NCBI GenBank assembly: GCA_035527845.1
Contig: DATKZT010000072.1
Location: 4,953 to 68,952 of the forward strand
Source: JAUWKC01 sp035527845
GTDB lineage: Bacteria; Planctomycetota; Phycisphaerae; Sedimentisphaerales; Anaerobacaceae
Length of the DNA stretch: 64,000 nucleotides
Direction of reading: 5' to 3'
Below are positions 37,974-47,584 of the stretch, piece after piece (positions within the stretch are counted from its first letter, which is position 1; each line of letters begins with the position of its first letter). Below the pieces are notes generated by a model. That model worked only from the letters and a program-made list of their open reading frames with translations, had not been told where the DNA came from and ran no database searches. A program made the translations under genes and the position numbers.

Positions 37974-40900
37974 ATGGTTCGCAGGAGCGTTTTTCTGACG
38001 GCGGCACTTGCCCTACTGACCGCTATGACGGGCTCTTCGGCTCAGTCTCCAACAAGACCGACTGTAGCCGCACAGCCGCCGGGGGTGGTTATCGACTATC
38101 TCCCGTCGCAGACGAAGGATTATGTGGGTTCGCCGAGTATTGCGATTCTGCCCAATGGGCGCTATGTGGCGTCGCATGATGTATTCGGCGATGGGCCCAT
38201 AGGCAGTCAGGGCAAGTGGACGTATATTTTTGAGTCCGTTGATTCTGGCAGGAGCTGGCGGCGATTGACGGAGTTGGATGGCCAGTGGTGGTCGACGGTT
38301 TTCGTTCACAAGGATGCACTATACATTATCGGCACCAGCAGAAAGCATGGTGACATTGTCATCCGGCGCTCGAGCGACGGCGGAAAAACGTGGACAAATC
38401 CGAAGGATGAGAAGACCGGCCTTCCGGCAGAGGGCAGGTTCCATTGTGCGCCGGTTCCGGTGGTGGTTCACAAGGGCAGAATCTGGCGGGCCTTCGAGGT
38501 CGATGGAGGACACTATCGCTGGGAGGCGTTTGTCATGTCGGCGCCTGTCGAGGCCGACCTGCTCAATGCGAAGAACTGGCGGATGAGCAACAAGCTGATG
38601 GTAGATAAACGGGCCAATATGTTCAAATGGCTGGAGGGAAACGTTGTTGTGACTCCTGATGGGGGGCTCGTAAATATGCTTCGCACACAGAAGCCGGCGG
38701 CACGGGCGGCCATGATCCACATATCCGACGACGGCAGAGAGCTGAGCTTTGACCCAAACGCGGACATGATCGATTTTCCCGGCGGCGCAAAGAAGTTCAC
38801 TATCCGCTATGATAAAGTAACCGCCAAATACTGGTCTCTGGTAAACATCATAACCGAGCCCGGCCCGCTGGAGGAAGCGCCACAGGACCACAGGAATACT
38901 CTGGCCCTGACGTGCTCGAAGGATTTGCGCAAGTGGGAGGTTCGCTACGTTGTGCTCAGCTTCAGGAAGGGCGAGCACCTGACGCGGGAGAACAACAAGT
39001 TCGGCTGGCAGTATATCGACTGGCTTATTGAGGGCGATGACATCATCTTTGTTTCGCGGACGGCGTGGGGGTGGGAAACGCCGCGCTCGCACGATGCCAA
39101 TTATTTCACATTTCATCGAATACCGAATTTCCGAAAAGAGACCTTGGGCGACGAACCATTGTATTCCGGTCCGAGGCCTGATACGCGGGGCCTCGAGAGG
39201 ATTAGATACAACAATCCCGGTCTGCAAGTTGACCTGGGGGTGGGGCTGTGGGCGTGGCCGCTGCCGATGGATTACGATGGCGACGGCGACTATGACCTTG
39301 TGGTCTCGTGCTCGGACAAACCCTACAACGGAACTTACTTTTTCGAAAATCCGGCTGGGAATGTGAAAATGCCGGTCTTCAACCCGGCGGTCAGAATCGG
39401 TAAGGGGTATGAAAATATCCAGGTCTCGTACGTGGGCGGCAAGGCCCGCGTCCTGATACGGGCAAAGGAGCTTGCTCACTTTACAGACAGGAAAAATGAA
39501 ATCGACAAAAGCGTCGATATTTATCCGCGTCACGAGATTTACGAGTCAAAGGGACGCGTGCGGGCCAATCAGTGGAAGTACTGTGATTACGAGGGCGACG
39601 GCGACCTCGACCTTATTGTCGGTGTGGGCGACTGGACGGAATACGGCTGGGACAACGCATTCGACAGCACAGGCCGATGGACTAAGGGCCCGCTGCACGG
39701 ATATGTCTATTTGATTCTCAACAACGGAACTACAGATAAGCCGGTTTATGCCGAGCCGGTGAAGGTGATGGCCGGCGACGCGCCCATTGACGTATACGGG
39801 ATGCCCTCGCCGAATTTTGATGACTTCGACGGCGACGGTGACTTAGATCTGCTATGCGGGGAGTTTGTAGACAAGTTCACCTACTTCGAGAATGTGGGGA
39901 CACGAACGGAGCCGAAATATGCGAAGGGGCGGTATCTAAAACATGAAGGCGAGACACTTACGATGGATTTGTGTATGATTGTGCCGGTTGCGCTCGACTG
40001 GGACAAGGACGGTGACATCGATCTGGTTGTGGGCCAGGAAGACGGACGCGTTGCTCTGGTGGAAAATACCGGCAAGGTCGCCGATGGGATGCCGCAGTTC
40101 CTGCCGCCCGTGTTCTTCAGGCAACAGGCTGAGGACGTGAAGTTCGGGGCGCTGGTGACGCCGTATAGTGTTGACTGGGACGGTGACGGCGATGAGGACC
40201 TTATTTGTGGAAACACGGCCGGGTATATCGGTTTCATCGAGAATCTGGACGGCGGAAACCCGCCAAGATGGGCTGAACCGAAATATCTCAAGGCCGACGG
40301 CGAGGTGATTCGCATCATGGCCGGACCCAATGGCTCTATTCAGGGACCTTGTGAAGCCAAGTGGGGCTACACCACGCTGAGTGTGGCTGATTGGAACCAT
40401 GACGGGCTGGCCGACATCATTATCAACTCGATCTGGGGCAAGGTACTGTGGTTCCGCAATGCCGGCAGCCGAAAAGAGCCCAAACTTGCGGGCGGCGAGC
40501 CCGTTGAAGTTGAGTGGCCCGGAAATCCGCCCAAGCCCGCGTGGACCTGGTGGCAGCCAAAGGGTAAGCAACTCGCCACCCAGTGGCGGACGACGCCGGT
40601 GGTCATCGACCTCAACAAAGACGGACTCAACGACCTTGTGATGCTGGACCACGAAGGCTATCTGGCCTTTTTCGAGCGCACCAGGGAAAAGGGCCAGCTG
40701 ATACTGCTGCCGCCCAGGCGCATCTTCAAGGACAATGCCGGTGAAACGCTTCGGCTTAGCAAAAGAGACGCTGGCGGCAGCGGCCGACGAAAGCTATGCA
40801 TGACGGACTGGGACGGCGACGGCAGGCTCGACCTACTGGTAAACAGTCGCAACATTAACTTCTTTCGCAATATTTCCAAGGAGTCCGGCGAATATGTGTT

Positions 40901-41078
40901 TGAGGACACCGGGATGGTTGATGAGCGGATTCTGGCCGGTCATTCGACGAGTCCGACGGTGGTGGACTGGGATAACAACGGGATTCCTGAGCTGCTGGTC
41001 GGCGCCGAAGACGGATTCGTGTACTATATCACAAACCCACACGCCCCCGACGCGGACGCACTGCCTGCCAGCTTTTAG
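37974..41078 (+). CDS. Secreted protein: N-terminal Asp-box propeller + VCBS repeats
   Basis: 1034 residues from ATG 37974, chosen because AAAGGAG lies 5 nt upstream; the frame is open to 37911. Signal peptide about 1-24. Residues about 40-400 are a sialidase-like propeller with Asp boxes SVDSGRSW and SSDGGKTW. From about 425 there are nine FG-GAP/VCBS repeats with calcium loops (MDYDGDGDYDLVVS, DDFDGDGDLDLLCG, TDWDGDGRLDLLVN). The combination of a putative enzyme or lectin propeller with a long calcium-dependent propeller suggests a surface glycan-processing protein. It lies divergent to abfA and may share its substrate. Confidence 0.85.
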   Translation: MVRRSVFLTAALALLTAMTGSSAQSPTRPTVAAQPPGVVIDYLPSQTKDYVGSPSIAILPNGRYVASHDVFGDGPIGSQGKWTYIFESVDSGRSWRRLTELDGQWWSTVFVHKDALYIIGTSRKHGDIVIRRSSDGGKTWTNPKDEKTGLPAEGRFHCAPVPVVVHKGRIWRAFEVDGGHYRWEAFVMSAPVEADLLNAKNWRMSNKLMVDKRANMFKWLEGNVVVTPDGGLVNMLRTQKPAARAAMIHISDDGRELSFDPNADMIDFPGGAKKFTIRYDKVTAKYWSLVNIITEPGPLEEAPQDHRNTLALTCSKDLRKWEVRYVVLSFRKGEHLTRENNKFGWQYIDWLIEGDDIIFVSRTAWGWETPRSHDANYFTFHRIPNFRKETLGDEPLYSGPRPDTRGLERIRYNNPGLQVDLGVGLWAWPLPMDYDGDGDYDLVVSCSDKPYNGTYFFENPAGNVKMPVFNPAVRIGKGYENIQVSYVGGKARVLIRAKELAHFTDRKNEIDKSVDIYPRHEIYESKGRVRANQWKYCDYEGDGDLDLIVGVGDWTEYGWDNAFDSTGRWTKGPLHGYVYLILNNGTTDKPVYAEPVKVMAGDAPIDVYGMPSPNFDDFDGDGDLDLLCGEFVDKFTYFENVGTRTEPKYAKGRYLKHEGETLTMDLCMIVPVALDWDKDGDIDLVVGQEDGRVALVENTGKVADGMPQFLPPVFFRQQAEDVKFGALVTPYSVDWDGDGDEDLICGNTAGYIGFIENLDGGNPPRWAEPKYLKADGEVIRIMAGPNGSIQGPCEAKWGYTTLSVADWNHDGLADIIINSIWGKVLWFRNAGSRKEPKLAGGEPVEVEWPGNPPKPAWTWWQPKGKQLATQWRTTPVVIDLNKDGLNDLVMLDHEGYLAFFERTREKGQLILLPPRRIFKDNAGETLRLSKRDAGGSGRRKLCMTDWDGDGRLDLLVNSRNINFFRNISKESGEYVFEDTGMVDERILAGHSTSPTVVDWDNNGIPELLVGAEDGFVYYITNPHAPDADALPASF

Positions 41079-41088
41079 CGGTTTGGGG

Positions 41089-41117
41089 TTGACAGGAATG
41101 GCCTATGTGGATAGTTT
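41089..41117 (+). promoter_or_regulatory. Possible promoter for the aldo/keto reductase
   Basis: Perfect -35 TTGACA (41089-41094), 17-nt spacer and a poor -10 TAGTTT (41112-41117), 44 nt before ATG 41161. Confidence 0.35.
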
Positions 41118-41160
41118 ATTGCGGGTTGAAATGAAGGAATTGTTATAAGGAGCTGACAAA

Positions 41161-42339
41161 ATGGGACGAAAAGACGTGTCTGAACAGGTATGGTTGGATA
41201 AGAATGTAAAAGGTATTGATCCGGATTCGGTGGGTAAGGTCACGCTGCCCGACGGGACCGTTATGCCGATAGCTGCGTTCGGCACGTTTCATTCCGACTG
41301 GGCGCAGGCATATATGAAGGATGCAACGGTCGAGGCCATCAGGATTGGCTACAGGCATATAGATACCGCAAGGGCATACGAAAATGAAGATGTTGTCGGT
41401 GAGGGGATTCGCCAGGCCATAAAGGAAGGACATATTTCTTCGCGTGACGATTTGTTCATTACGGGAAAACTCTGGAACGGCCACATGGCCAAGAAAGACG
41501 TCGCGCCGGCTCTGGATGATACCCTTAAGGCCTTGGGCATTGAAAAGATTGACATGTATCTCAATCACTGGCCCTGGCCCAATGTGCATACGCCGGGTTG
41601 TGCGGGCGACCACCGCAATCCCGATGCCGTCCCATACATTCACGAAGATTTCATGGAGACGTGGGGGGAAATTGTCAAACTGAAGAAAGCGGGCAAGATT
41701 GTTAACATCGGCATTTCCAACCACACCGAAAAGACCCTGGATTTATTGCTCAGGGATACCGATGACTATTCGCGTCCGGTGCTCAATCAGACGGAGATGC
41801 ATCCTCTCCTGCAACAAACCGAGTCCCGCAGGTATATGTATGAGCGCGGCATCATCTGCACCGGATATATGTCGCTCGGGTCTCCGAAAAGGCCGGGGCG
41901 TGACAGGTTCAAGGAACACAGGGCCGATATGCAGGACCCGGTAATTCTGTCTATCGCGAAGGAAGCGGGAATCACGCCGGCGCAGGTTTGTCTGAACTGG
42001 GCATATCAGAGAGAGAACAAGACGGGCGGATATGTGGCGATGGCAACGAGGTCGGACTGGATACTGGAAAATCTTATAGCCGCGACAAAGGATATTCTGA
42101 CCCCCGAGCAAATGCTGAGGATATCAGGCGACAGCACGGAGGAGAATCCGGGCATCGACGCCAATAACAGGCTTATCTGGGGACAGGTATTCCTGTGGCC
42201 GGAAGCCCTGGGAGACTGGCGAGTACTGTGGGACGACAGTCAGGTCTTCGAGAAGAGATCCGGCTATCAAAAGTTCAAGAAATCATTCGCAGAACATCAC
42301 AAAGTCTGGCAGGAGACGGCCGTTAGCGCACCTCACTAA
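41161..42339 (+). CDS. Aldo/keto reductase
   Basis: 392 residues, cytoplasmic. The catalytic tetrad is visible: Asp in YRHIDTARAYEN, Tyr in the same motif, Lys in FITGKLWNG and His in MYLNHWPWP. NAD(P)-dependent reduction of an aldose or keto-sugar is expected. It is longer than the usual 280-330 residues because of an insert after the His motif (HTPGCAGDHRNPDAVPYIHE) and an extended C-terminus. AAGGAG precedes ATG 41161. Its stop codon overlaps that of the convergent PfkB kinase gene by four bases. Likely handles a sugar released by the surrounding enzymes, possibly L-arabinose. Confidence 0.9.
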   Translation: MGRKDVSEQVWLDKNVKGIDPDSVGKVTLPDGTVMPIAAFGTFHSDWAQAYMKDATVEAIRIGYRHIDTARAYENEDVVGEGIRQAIKEGHISSRDDLFITGKLWNGHMAKKDVAPALDDTLKALGIEKIDMYLNHWPWPNVHTPGCAGDHRNPDAVPYIHEDFMETWGEIVKLKKAGKIVNIGISNHTEKTLDLLLRDTDDYSRPVLNQTEMHPLLQQTESRRYMYERGIICTGYMSLGSPKRPGRDRFKEHRADMQDPVILSIAKEAGITPAQVCLNWAYQRENKTGGYVAMATRSDWILENLIAATKDILTPEQMLRISGDSTEENPGIDANNRLIWGQVFLWPEALGDWRVLWDDSQVFEKRSGYQKFKKSFAEHHKVWQETAVSAPH

Positions 42340-43238
42340 GACGGCCCAAATTCTTTGGCCAAGGTATCCGGCAGTCTCGGGGTGGCGCCGCTTTGGGAAC
42401 AGACGAAACTTGCCAGTCGGTTGGCGAATTCGTTAATCTCATCGAGGGTTCGCCCGTAGAGCAGGCCCAGCGCTACGGCCGCGGCAAAGGAATCACCGGC
42501 CCCAACCGTATCGGCTATCTGCGTCGCGAAGCCGCGGTGGCTGCACATTTGTTTCGGAGTATAGAGGCAACTGCCGTTCGCTCCTCTGGTCAGGGCAATC
42601 ATCCGCAGCGCGTACTTCTGCGTCAACTGCAAAAGAACATCGGATAAATTGCCGGTAAGACCGAGCATCTCGGCGACAACAGGCAGTTCTTCGTCGTTGA
42701 GCTTCAGGACGTTCGAGAGTTCGAGCATCGTCTGAACGATACCTTTGTTGAAGTAAGACTGACGCAGATTGATATCGAAGACGCGAATGCACTGGGGTCT
42801 TGTGGCCTTAAGGAATGCGCGAACAGCGAGGTGAGACACGCGGGAGCGTTGACACAGCGAGCCGAAACAGACCGCGTCGGTTCGAGCCGCCAAGTCCGCC
42901 AGGCGAGGGTCCGAAGGAATAAAGTCCCACGCCACATTCTCGTGAATTGTATAATCCGGTTTGCCGTTCTCGTCGAGCTCCACCGTTACCGTGCCGGTCG
43001 GGTGCGCTTTGTCCACGGCCAGGTAGCTGCGGTCCAGGTGCAGCTCATCAAGTCGTGTAATTATCTCTCGGCCGAGGGCGTCATTGCCGATGCAACTGAC
43101 GACGACGCCCTGGGCGCCGAGCGCCTGTGCGTGGTATGCAAAATTTGCAGGTGCGCCTCCGAGCTGTTTGCCGGCGGGCAGCATATCCCAGAGTATCTCG
43201 CCCAGACCGACACAAACATACTTGCCCTGTTCGGTCAT
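42336..43238 (-). CDS. PfkB family sugar kinase (fructokinase-like)
   Basis: 300 residues. The N-terminal GEILWDMLPAGKQLGGAPAN and the C-terminal TVGAGDSFAAAVALGLL (GAGD anion hole and catalytic Asp) define a ribokinase-fold kinase, nearest to fructokinases. It phosphorylates a sugar using ATP. It is the last gene of the - strand operon and starts 3 nt after the sulfatase stop. The likely substrate is the keto-sugar produced by the dehydrogenase encoded upstream in the operon; this is inference. Confidence 0.9.
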   Translation of the reverse strand: MTEQGKYVCVGLGEILWDMLPAGKQLGGAPANFAYHAQALGAQGVVVSCIGNDALGREIITRLDELHLDRSYLAVDKAHPTGTVTVELDENGKPDYTIHENVAWDFIPSDPRLADLAARTDAVCFGSLCQRSRVSHLAVRAFLKATRPQCIRVFDINLRQSYFNKGIVQTMLELSNVLKLNDEELPVVAEMLGLTGNLSDVLLQLTQKYALRMIALTRGANGSCLYTPKQMCSHRGFATQIADTVGAGDSFAAAVALGLLYGRTLDEINEFANRLASFVCSQSGATPRLPDTLAKEFGPS

Positions 43239-43241
43239 AGG

Positions 43242-44807
43242 CTATTCCACATCAATAATAATGCCGTCGTTATCATCTTCGAGCCGGTGCCGCAGGCTGA
43301 CCAATTCCGCTTTGAGTTCTTTAACGACGTGCTTATAGGCCGGGTCGTCGTAGACATTTCTCATCTCTTTGGGGTCTTTCTGCAGGTCGAAAAGCTCCCA
43401 TTCGGGTGGCGTGGATTCTTTTTTCGCGCCTTTGGCGTTGAGGGGCAGGCCGTAATAATATATCAGCTTATACCGCTTTGTCCTCACGCCGAAGTGGCCG
43501 GCGACGTTGAAATGGGCGCCGTGCATCCAATAGCGATAGTACATTGAGGTGCGCCAGTTGTTCGGCCTTTTGCCGCGAAGCAGCGGCCTCAAGCTTCGTC
43601 CCTGCATGTCACCGGAGACAAGCGCACCGGCATAATCAAGGAAGGTCTCAGCGAAGTCAACATTCAGGACAATATCGTCGCTGACGCTGACGGCCTTAAT
43701 CTCGCGCGGATAACGAACGATGAGCGGCATGCGCAGCGATTCTTCATACATAAACCGTTTGTCGAACAGGCCATGCTCACCGAGGAAGACACCCTGGTCC
43801 GAAGTGTACATTACTATCGTATTATCCCGCAGGCCGGATTCGTCAAGGTAATCGAGAACCCTGCCGATGTTTTCGTCGATGGAGGCCACACAACGAAGAT
43901 AGGCCTTGATGAAATACTGATAGGCGCGTCGCTTTTTTCCCTCGCCGGACAAGTTAGCTGTTTCGGCGCGAACACTGTCGAACTGGTCGCCCTGAGTTCC
44001 GTGCAGAAAGATGGTCTCTTCCATTCCTATCTTCTGGGTTGCCCGTTTGATTGCCTCGCCGCGGTTGCTGTAGTCGTCGAAAAGACTTTCCGGCTCGGGG
44101 ACATCCTTGCGGCAAAGTTGCGCGTGTTTCTTGTCATATTCCCACATATCGTGCGGCGCCTTGTGATGATACAGCAGACAGAACGGCTTGTCTTTTGGTC
44201 TGTTCTTCAGGAAATCCAGCGTCAGGTCGGTTATGACGTCCGTGACATAACCCTTGTGGATCCGGCCTCCTTTGTTCCCATCCTGCCACGGGCTGCCCTT
44301 TTCCTTCATAAGCGGGTCGAAATACAATCCCTGGCCCGGCAGGACGTTGTAATAATCAAAGCCGGTCGGCTCGGTCTTCAAATGCCACTTGCCGATTATC
44401 GCCGTGTGGTATCCGGCCGTCTGCAACAGCTTCGGGAAGGTCTGTTGAGAGCCATCAAAATTATCCGATAGAGTCAACACGCCGTTCTTATGACTGTACG
44501 TGCCTGTCAAAATCGTCGCCCGGCTCGGCGTGCAAATCGAATTCGTACAGAAACAGTTGTCGAATCTCATGCCCTCATTCGCAATGCGGTCGAGATTCGG
44601 CGTCCTATTTATTTTGCTCCCGTAACAGCTCATCGCCTGCGCGGCATGGTCGTCGGACATAATGAACAGGATGTTCGGGCGCTGCCCCCCCCTGCCGGCA
44701 GTGCCGGTCAGACCGTTCAGGCATCCCGGCACGGCGAGTGCTGCGGCGCCCAGGCCCATTGTCTTTAAGAAACCGCGTCTATTCATCATCTGCTGATTCT
44801 CTTTCAC
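43242..44807 (-). CDS. Tat-exported type I sulfatase, probable lipoprotein
   Basis: 521 residues. N-terminal Tat-like signal (NRRGFLKTMGLGAAALA) ending in a lipobox-like VPGC. The sulfatase core shows NILFIMSDDHAAQ (metal ligands) and the formylglycine site CTPSR, in which Cys is converted by an anaerobic or aerobic maturation enzyme encoded elsewhere. It removes sulfate esters from a sugar. Start is GTG 44807, overlapping the dehydrogenase stop (GTGA); the ATG seven codons later is an alternative start. Being in one operon with a symporter and mutarotase suggests desulfation of a sulfated monosaccharide or oligosaccharide before uptake. Confidence 0.93.
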   Translation of the reverse strand: MKENQQMMNRRGFLKTMGLGAAALAVPGCLNGLTGTAGRGGQRPNILFIMSDDHAAQAMSCYGSKINRTPNLDRIANEGMRFDNCFCTNSICTPSRATILTGTYSHKNGVLTLSDNFDGSQQTFPKLLQTAGYHTAIIGKWHLKTEPTGFDYYNVLPGQGLYFDPLMKEKGSPWQDGNKGGRIHKGYVTDVITDLTLDFLKNRPKDKPFCLLYHHKAPHDMWEYDKKHAQLCRKDVPEPESLFDDYSNRGEAIKRATQKIGMEETIFLHGTQGDQFDSVRAETANLSGEGKKRRAYQYFIKAYLRCVASIDENIGRVLDYLDESGLRDNTIVMYTSDQGVFLGEHGLFDKRFMYEESLRMPLIVRYPREIKAVSVSDDIVLNVDFAETFLDYAGALVSGDMQGRSLRPLLRGKRPNNWRTSMYYRYWMHGAHFNVAGHFGVRTKRYKLIYYYGLPLNAKGAKKESTPPEWELFDLQKDPKEMRNVYDDPAYKHVVKELKAELVSLRHRLEDDNDGIIIDVE

Positions 44808-45823
44808 AAATCGATCATGACCTTCAGCGTCTTGTCGCCCTGGGCGTCGATGAATTTATATGCGTCGGCATACTTGTCGAACGGAAAGTGTTTTGTAACC
44901 AGCGGCTTGGTTATGACATCGCCGCCGGCAATAAGCTCGACCGCCCTTGTGTAGTCTTCGTGCTTGTACATCAACGTGCCAACGATAGTCTGCTCACGGT
45001 CTCCGACAATCGACATATCGATTCGTGGTTTCTCACCGAATACACCTAACACCACGATAGTACCGCCCTTCTGGATGTTCTGGACAGCGGCGTCCATCGT
45101 AGCCTCAACGCCCACCGCTTCGAAGGCAACGTCAAAACCCTCCTCGCCGAAGACGCGTTTGGCCGCTTCTGCCAACGGTTCCTTGGCGGCATTGGAGGCA
45201 TTGGGGATACCGCACTTTTTGGCAATATCCAGTCGAAAGTCACTAAGGTCTGTGATAAGTATCTTGTTTGCACCGCGACAACGGACAACCTGAGCTACAA
45301 GATTGCCGATAGGACCTGCCCCCAGTACAACCACGTTCTTCCCCTTGAGGTCGCCCCCCCTGCCGGTCGAATGCACGGCAACGGCCGTCGGCTCGACCAA
45401 CGCCCCCTGCTCAAAGGTTAGTGAATCGGGCAGCGGAACTATCTTGTCTTCGGTGGTCACGAACAGGTCCTGCGCGCAGCCCGGCGCCTGGAAGCCCTCG
45501 ACTCTGAGGACGTCGCAGATGTTGTAATCGCCGCGGCGACACGGGCGGCATTTACCGCAGACGAGCTGCGGCCGGGCCGTGGCCTTGTCGCCGACCTTCA
45601 CTTTCGTGACGCCCTCGCCGACCGCTTCCACCTGGGCCGAAAACTCATGACCCTGCACCACGGGATAGGACGTAAACGGATGCTTGCCGTGATTGACGTG
45701 CACGTCGGAGCCGCAGACACCTATCTGCCTGACCCGCAACAATATCCGGCCCGGACCAACGGTCGGCTCGTCAACGTCACCAAACGCGATCTTGCCCGGC
45801 TCTGTCATTACTGCCTGTCGCAT
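44804..45823 (-). CDS. Zinc-dependent medium-chain alcohol dehydrogenase
   Basis: 339 residues. Catalytic zinc ligands in GVCGSDVHV and the GHEF motif; structural zinc cysteines in CGKCRPCRRGDYNIC; NAD-binding motif VVLGAGPIGNLVA. It resembles sorbitol, galactitol and threonine dehydrogenases, which interconvert sugar alcohols or sugars with ketoses. AAGGAG lies before ATG 45823. It lies 36 nt after the UroD-like gene and overlaps the sulfatase gene by four bases. Probably oxidises the imported sugar or polyol. Confidence 0.92.
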   Translation of the reverse strand: MRQAVMTEPGKIAFGDVDEPTVGPGRILLRVRQIGVCGSDVHVNHGKHPFTSYPVVQGHEFSAQVEAVGEGVTKVKVGDKATARPQLVCGKCRPCRRGDYNICDVLRVEGFQAPGCAQDLFVTTEDKIVPLPDSLTFEQGALVEPTAVAVHSTGRGGDLKGKNVVVLGAGPIGNLVAQVVRCRGANKILITDLSDFRLDIAKKCGIPNASNAAKEPLAEAAKRVFGEEGFDVAFEAVGVEATMDAAVQNIQKGGTIVVLGVFGEKPRIDMSIVGDREQTIVGTLMYKHEDYTRAVELIAGGDVITKPLVTKHFPFDKYADAYKFIDAQGDKTLKVMIDL

Positions 45824-45859
45824 ATTATCTTCTCCTTGAATTCACAAAATTCGTGATTG

Positions 45860-47026
45860 TCAATATACTCCGTACTGCTGCAGTGTTTCCCACCATGCCA
45901 TAATGTTCTCGGGCGGGACGCCGTTTTGAATAACGTGTATCGGCGCAAAAATAAAACCGCCGCCTGGCGCCAAATCCTCAATTCTTCTTTTGGTCTCGTC
46001 CGTGACCTGGCCGGGCGTCCCAAAGGGCAGGACGAACTGCGTATCACAACTGCCGCCCCAGATGGTCAGGTCCCTGCCGTATTCGGTTTTGAACCTGCCG
46101 GTATCACCCATTCCCGCACAGTTTACCTGCCAGGGGTTCATAATGTCAACACCGGCCTCAATCAGCAGCCCAAGGGATTCCCAGATGGCCCCATCATTGT
46201 GGAAAAAGATATAGACTTTCGACTTTGCCTTTTTCTTGATGAATTCGAACAACCTCTTGTGATAAGGCCAAATCATCTCTTTATACAACTTTAGAGAGAC
46301 GAGCAATCCTCTCTGGCCGCCGAGGTCGTCGGCCGTCGAAACCACCAGGACGTTCTCGCCCACTGTCTCTAAGGCCTTCTGCCAGTATTGCATCTTGATT
46401 TCGAGCATCCTGTTCATGATGGCGTGGATGAGCTTTTTGTTGAGCATCATATCGGCGTAAAATTTCTCATAGCCGGTCATCCACATCGCCGTCTCCCACA
46501 TCCCTGAGTTCATTCGGCCGAGGACATAGGCCTTCTTCTCGTTGTAAACAATGTGGTCGGCTCTGGCTTTCAGATTGACATACCGGGCGGCATCGAGCGG
46601 GTCGGGCCACGGGTAGGCCTCAACATCTTTGACCGTTTGCGCATCTTTGAGGGGGCTGTAGAACAAATCGTAGTAATGCCCACCTTCCGCGGGCATTCGC
46701 CAGCCCATGCCGAATTCGTCGTACAACACATAATGGTCGCCCTGCAGGCCAAGGTCACGGGCCGGACCCGGTCTGGCCGGCGGCTCGGGTGAAACATTTT
46801 TGACGTCGATTTTCAGTCTGTCGATAATTTCATCACCGGTGTCGGCCATCTGCGTGACTTTATCTCTTACCTGTACGTCATCCGGCAGACCGAGATGCCC
46901 GCGCAGGTCCCGCAGCGCGTTGACATTTATGCCGGTGACCATTGTGCCGCCGATGTCGAACGGAATGCGGTCCGGCTCTTTGTGTTCCAGGGCCGTCTTG
47001 ACGCGTTCGAAACTTGTGTATTGCAT
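45860..47026 (-). CDS. Uroporphyrinogen decarboxylase-fold protein (UroD-like, catabolic)
   Basis: 388 residues. N-terminus SFERVKTALEHKEPDRIPFD and C-terminal IHVIQNGVPPENIMA place it in the UroD/MtaA/CmuA superfamily. True HemE features are not evident, and the sugar-operon context argues against haem synthesis. Planctomycetota carry many such proteins of unknown function beside carbohydrate genes. The open frame reaches 47086, but ATG 47026 gives the usual N-terminus; the Shine-Dalgarno sequence at either start is weak. A methyl-transfer or decarboxylation role on a sugar-derived compound is possible but unsupported. Confidence 0.8.
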   Translation of the reverse strand: MQYTSFERVKTALEHKEPDRIPFDIGGTMVTGINVNALRDLRGHLGLPDDVQVRDKVTQMADTGDEIIDRLKIDVKNVSPEPPARPGPARDLGLQGDHYVLYDEFGMGWRMPAEGGHYYDLFYSPLKDAQTVKDVEAYPWPDPLDAARYVNLKARADHIVYNEKKAYVLGRMNSGMWETAMWMTGYEKFYADMMLNKKLIHAIMNRMLEIKMQYWQKALETVGENVLVVSTADDLGGQRGLLVSLKLYKEMIWPYHKRLFEFIKKKAKSKVYIFFHNDGAIWESLGLLIEAGVDIMNPWQVNCAGMGDTGRFKTEYGRDLTIWGGSCDTQFVLPFGTPGQVTDETKRRIEDLAPGGGFIFAPIHVIQNGVPPENIMAWWETLQQYGVY

Positions 47027-47093
47027 GTTTTCATCTCGCCGTTTGGCCGGCGATATTCGCACGATTGCCCAGGTCGGGGCAGACATTTGCCGC

Positions 47094-47525
47094 TCAGCAG
47101 GGAGTTACGCCTTTTTTAAGGATGATATTTCCGTACTTGGCGGTCTCGCCGGTCATAACGACGGCGAAGGCGCTTTTGGTACGCTCGTAAAAATCGAAAC
47201 GCCCGATGCGGGCTATGGCGGGCGTCCCCGGAGCGTGCCTGTCGACGGGCACGCGGTACGATTTCTCCACCGCCGGGTCGAGGGTGTCGCGAGGCTCGGC
47301 AGCCATCATTATCAGGGGACTGTCCACGTAATCATCGAGCGCAAAGAGCGGCAGAATGGCATCGAGCAGGTCGGCTATGCGGACGCCGTCGGCCCGCAGG
47401 ATACGGTTGTTATACGTTTCGCCGGGGAAATGGGCGTCGGCCAGAACAATTTCGTCGCCATGTCCCATCCGGGTCAGGACCGCCAGCAATTCGGGACCCA
47501 GCAATGGAGAAATTCCTTTGAGCAT
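47094..47525 (-). CDS. fucU: RbsD/FucU family sugar mutarotase
   Basis: 143 residues. MLKGISPLLGPELLAVLTRM, GHGDEIVLADAHFP (catalytic His region) and the C-terminal YGNIILKKGV match FucU, which interconverts alpha and beta anomers of L-fucose and related sugars. The frame is open to 47567, but ATG 47525 is preceded by AGGAG and begins the standard N-terminus. It lies between the symporter and UroD-like genes. Its presence points to fucose or a fucose-like sugar as the transported substrate, although FucU homologues also act on ribose and other sugars. Confidence 0.88.
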   Translation of the reverse strand: MLKGISPLLGPELLAVLTRMGHGDEIVLADAHFPGETYNNRILRADGVRIADLLDAILPLFALDDYVDSPLIMMAAEPRDTLDPAVEKSYRVPVDRHAPGTPAIARIGRFDFYERTKSAFAVVMTGETAKYGNIILKKGVTPC

Positions 47526-47584
47526 ATCTATCACTCCTATGGACCTTCTGCTGATTCTGCGCCGCATTCGCGAGCGAGAACAGA

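Noticed and set aside
45860..47026. Calling the UroD-fold gene hemE
   Set aside because: It lies in a sugar operon, and the usual HemE signatures are not evident; a catabolic UroD-like role is more likely.
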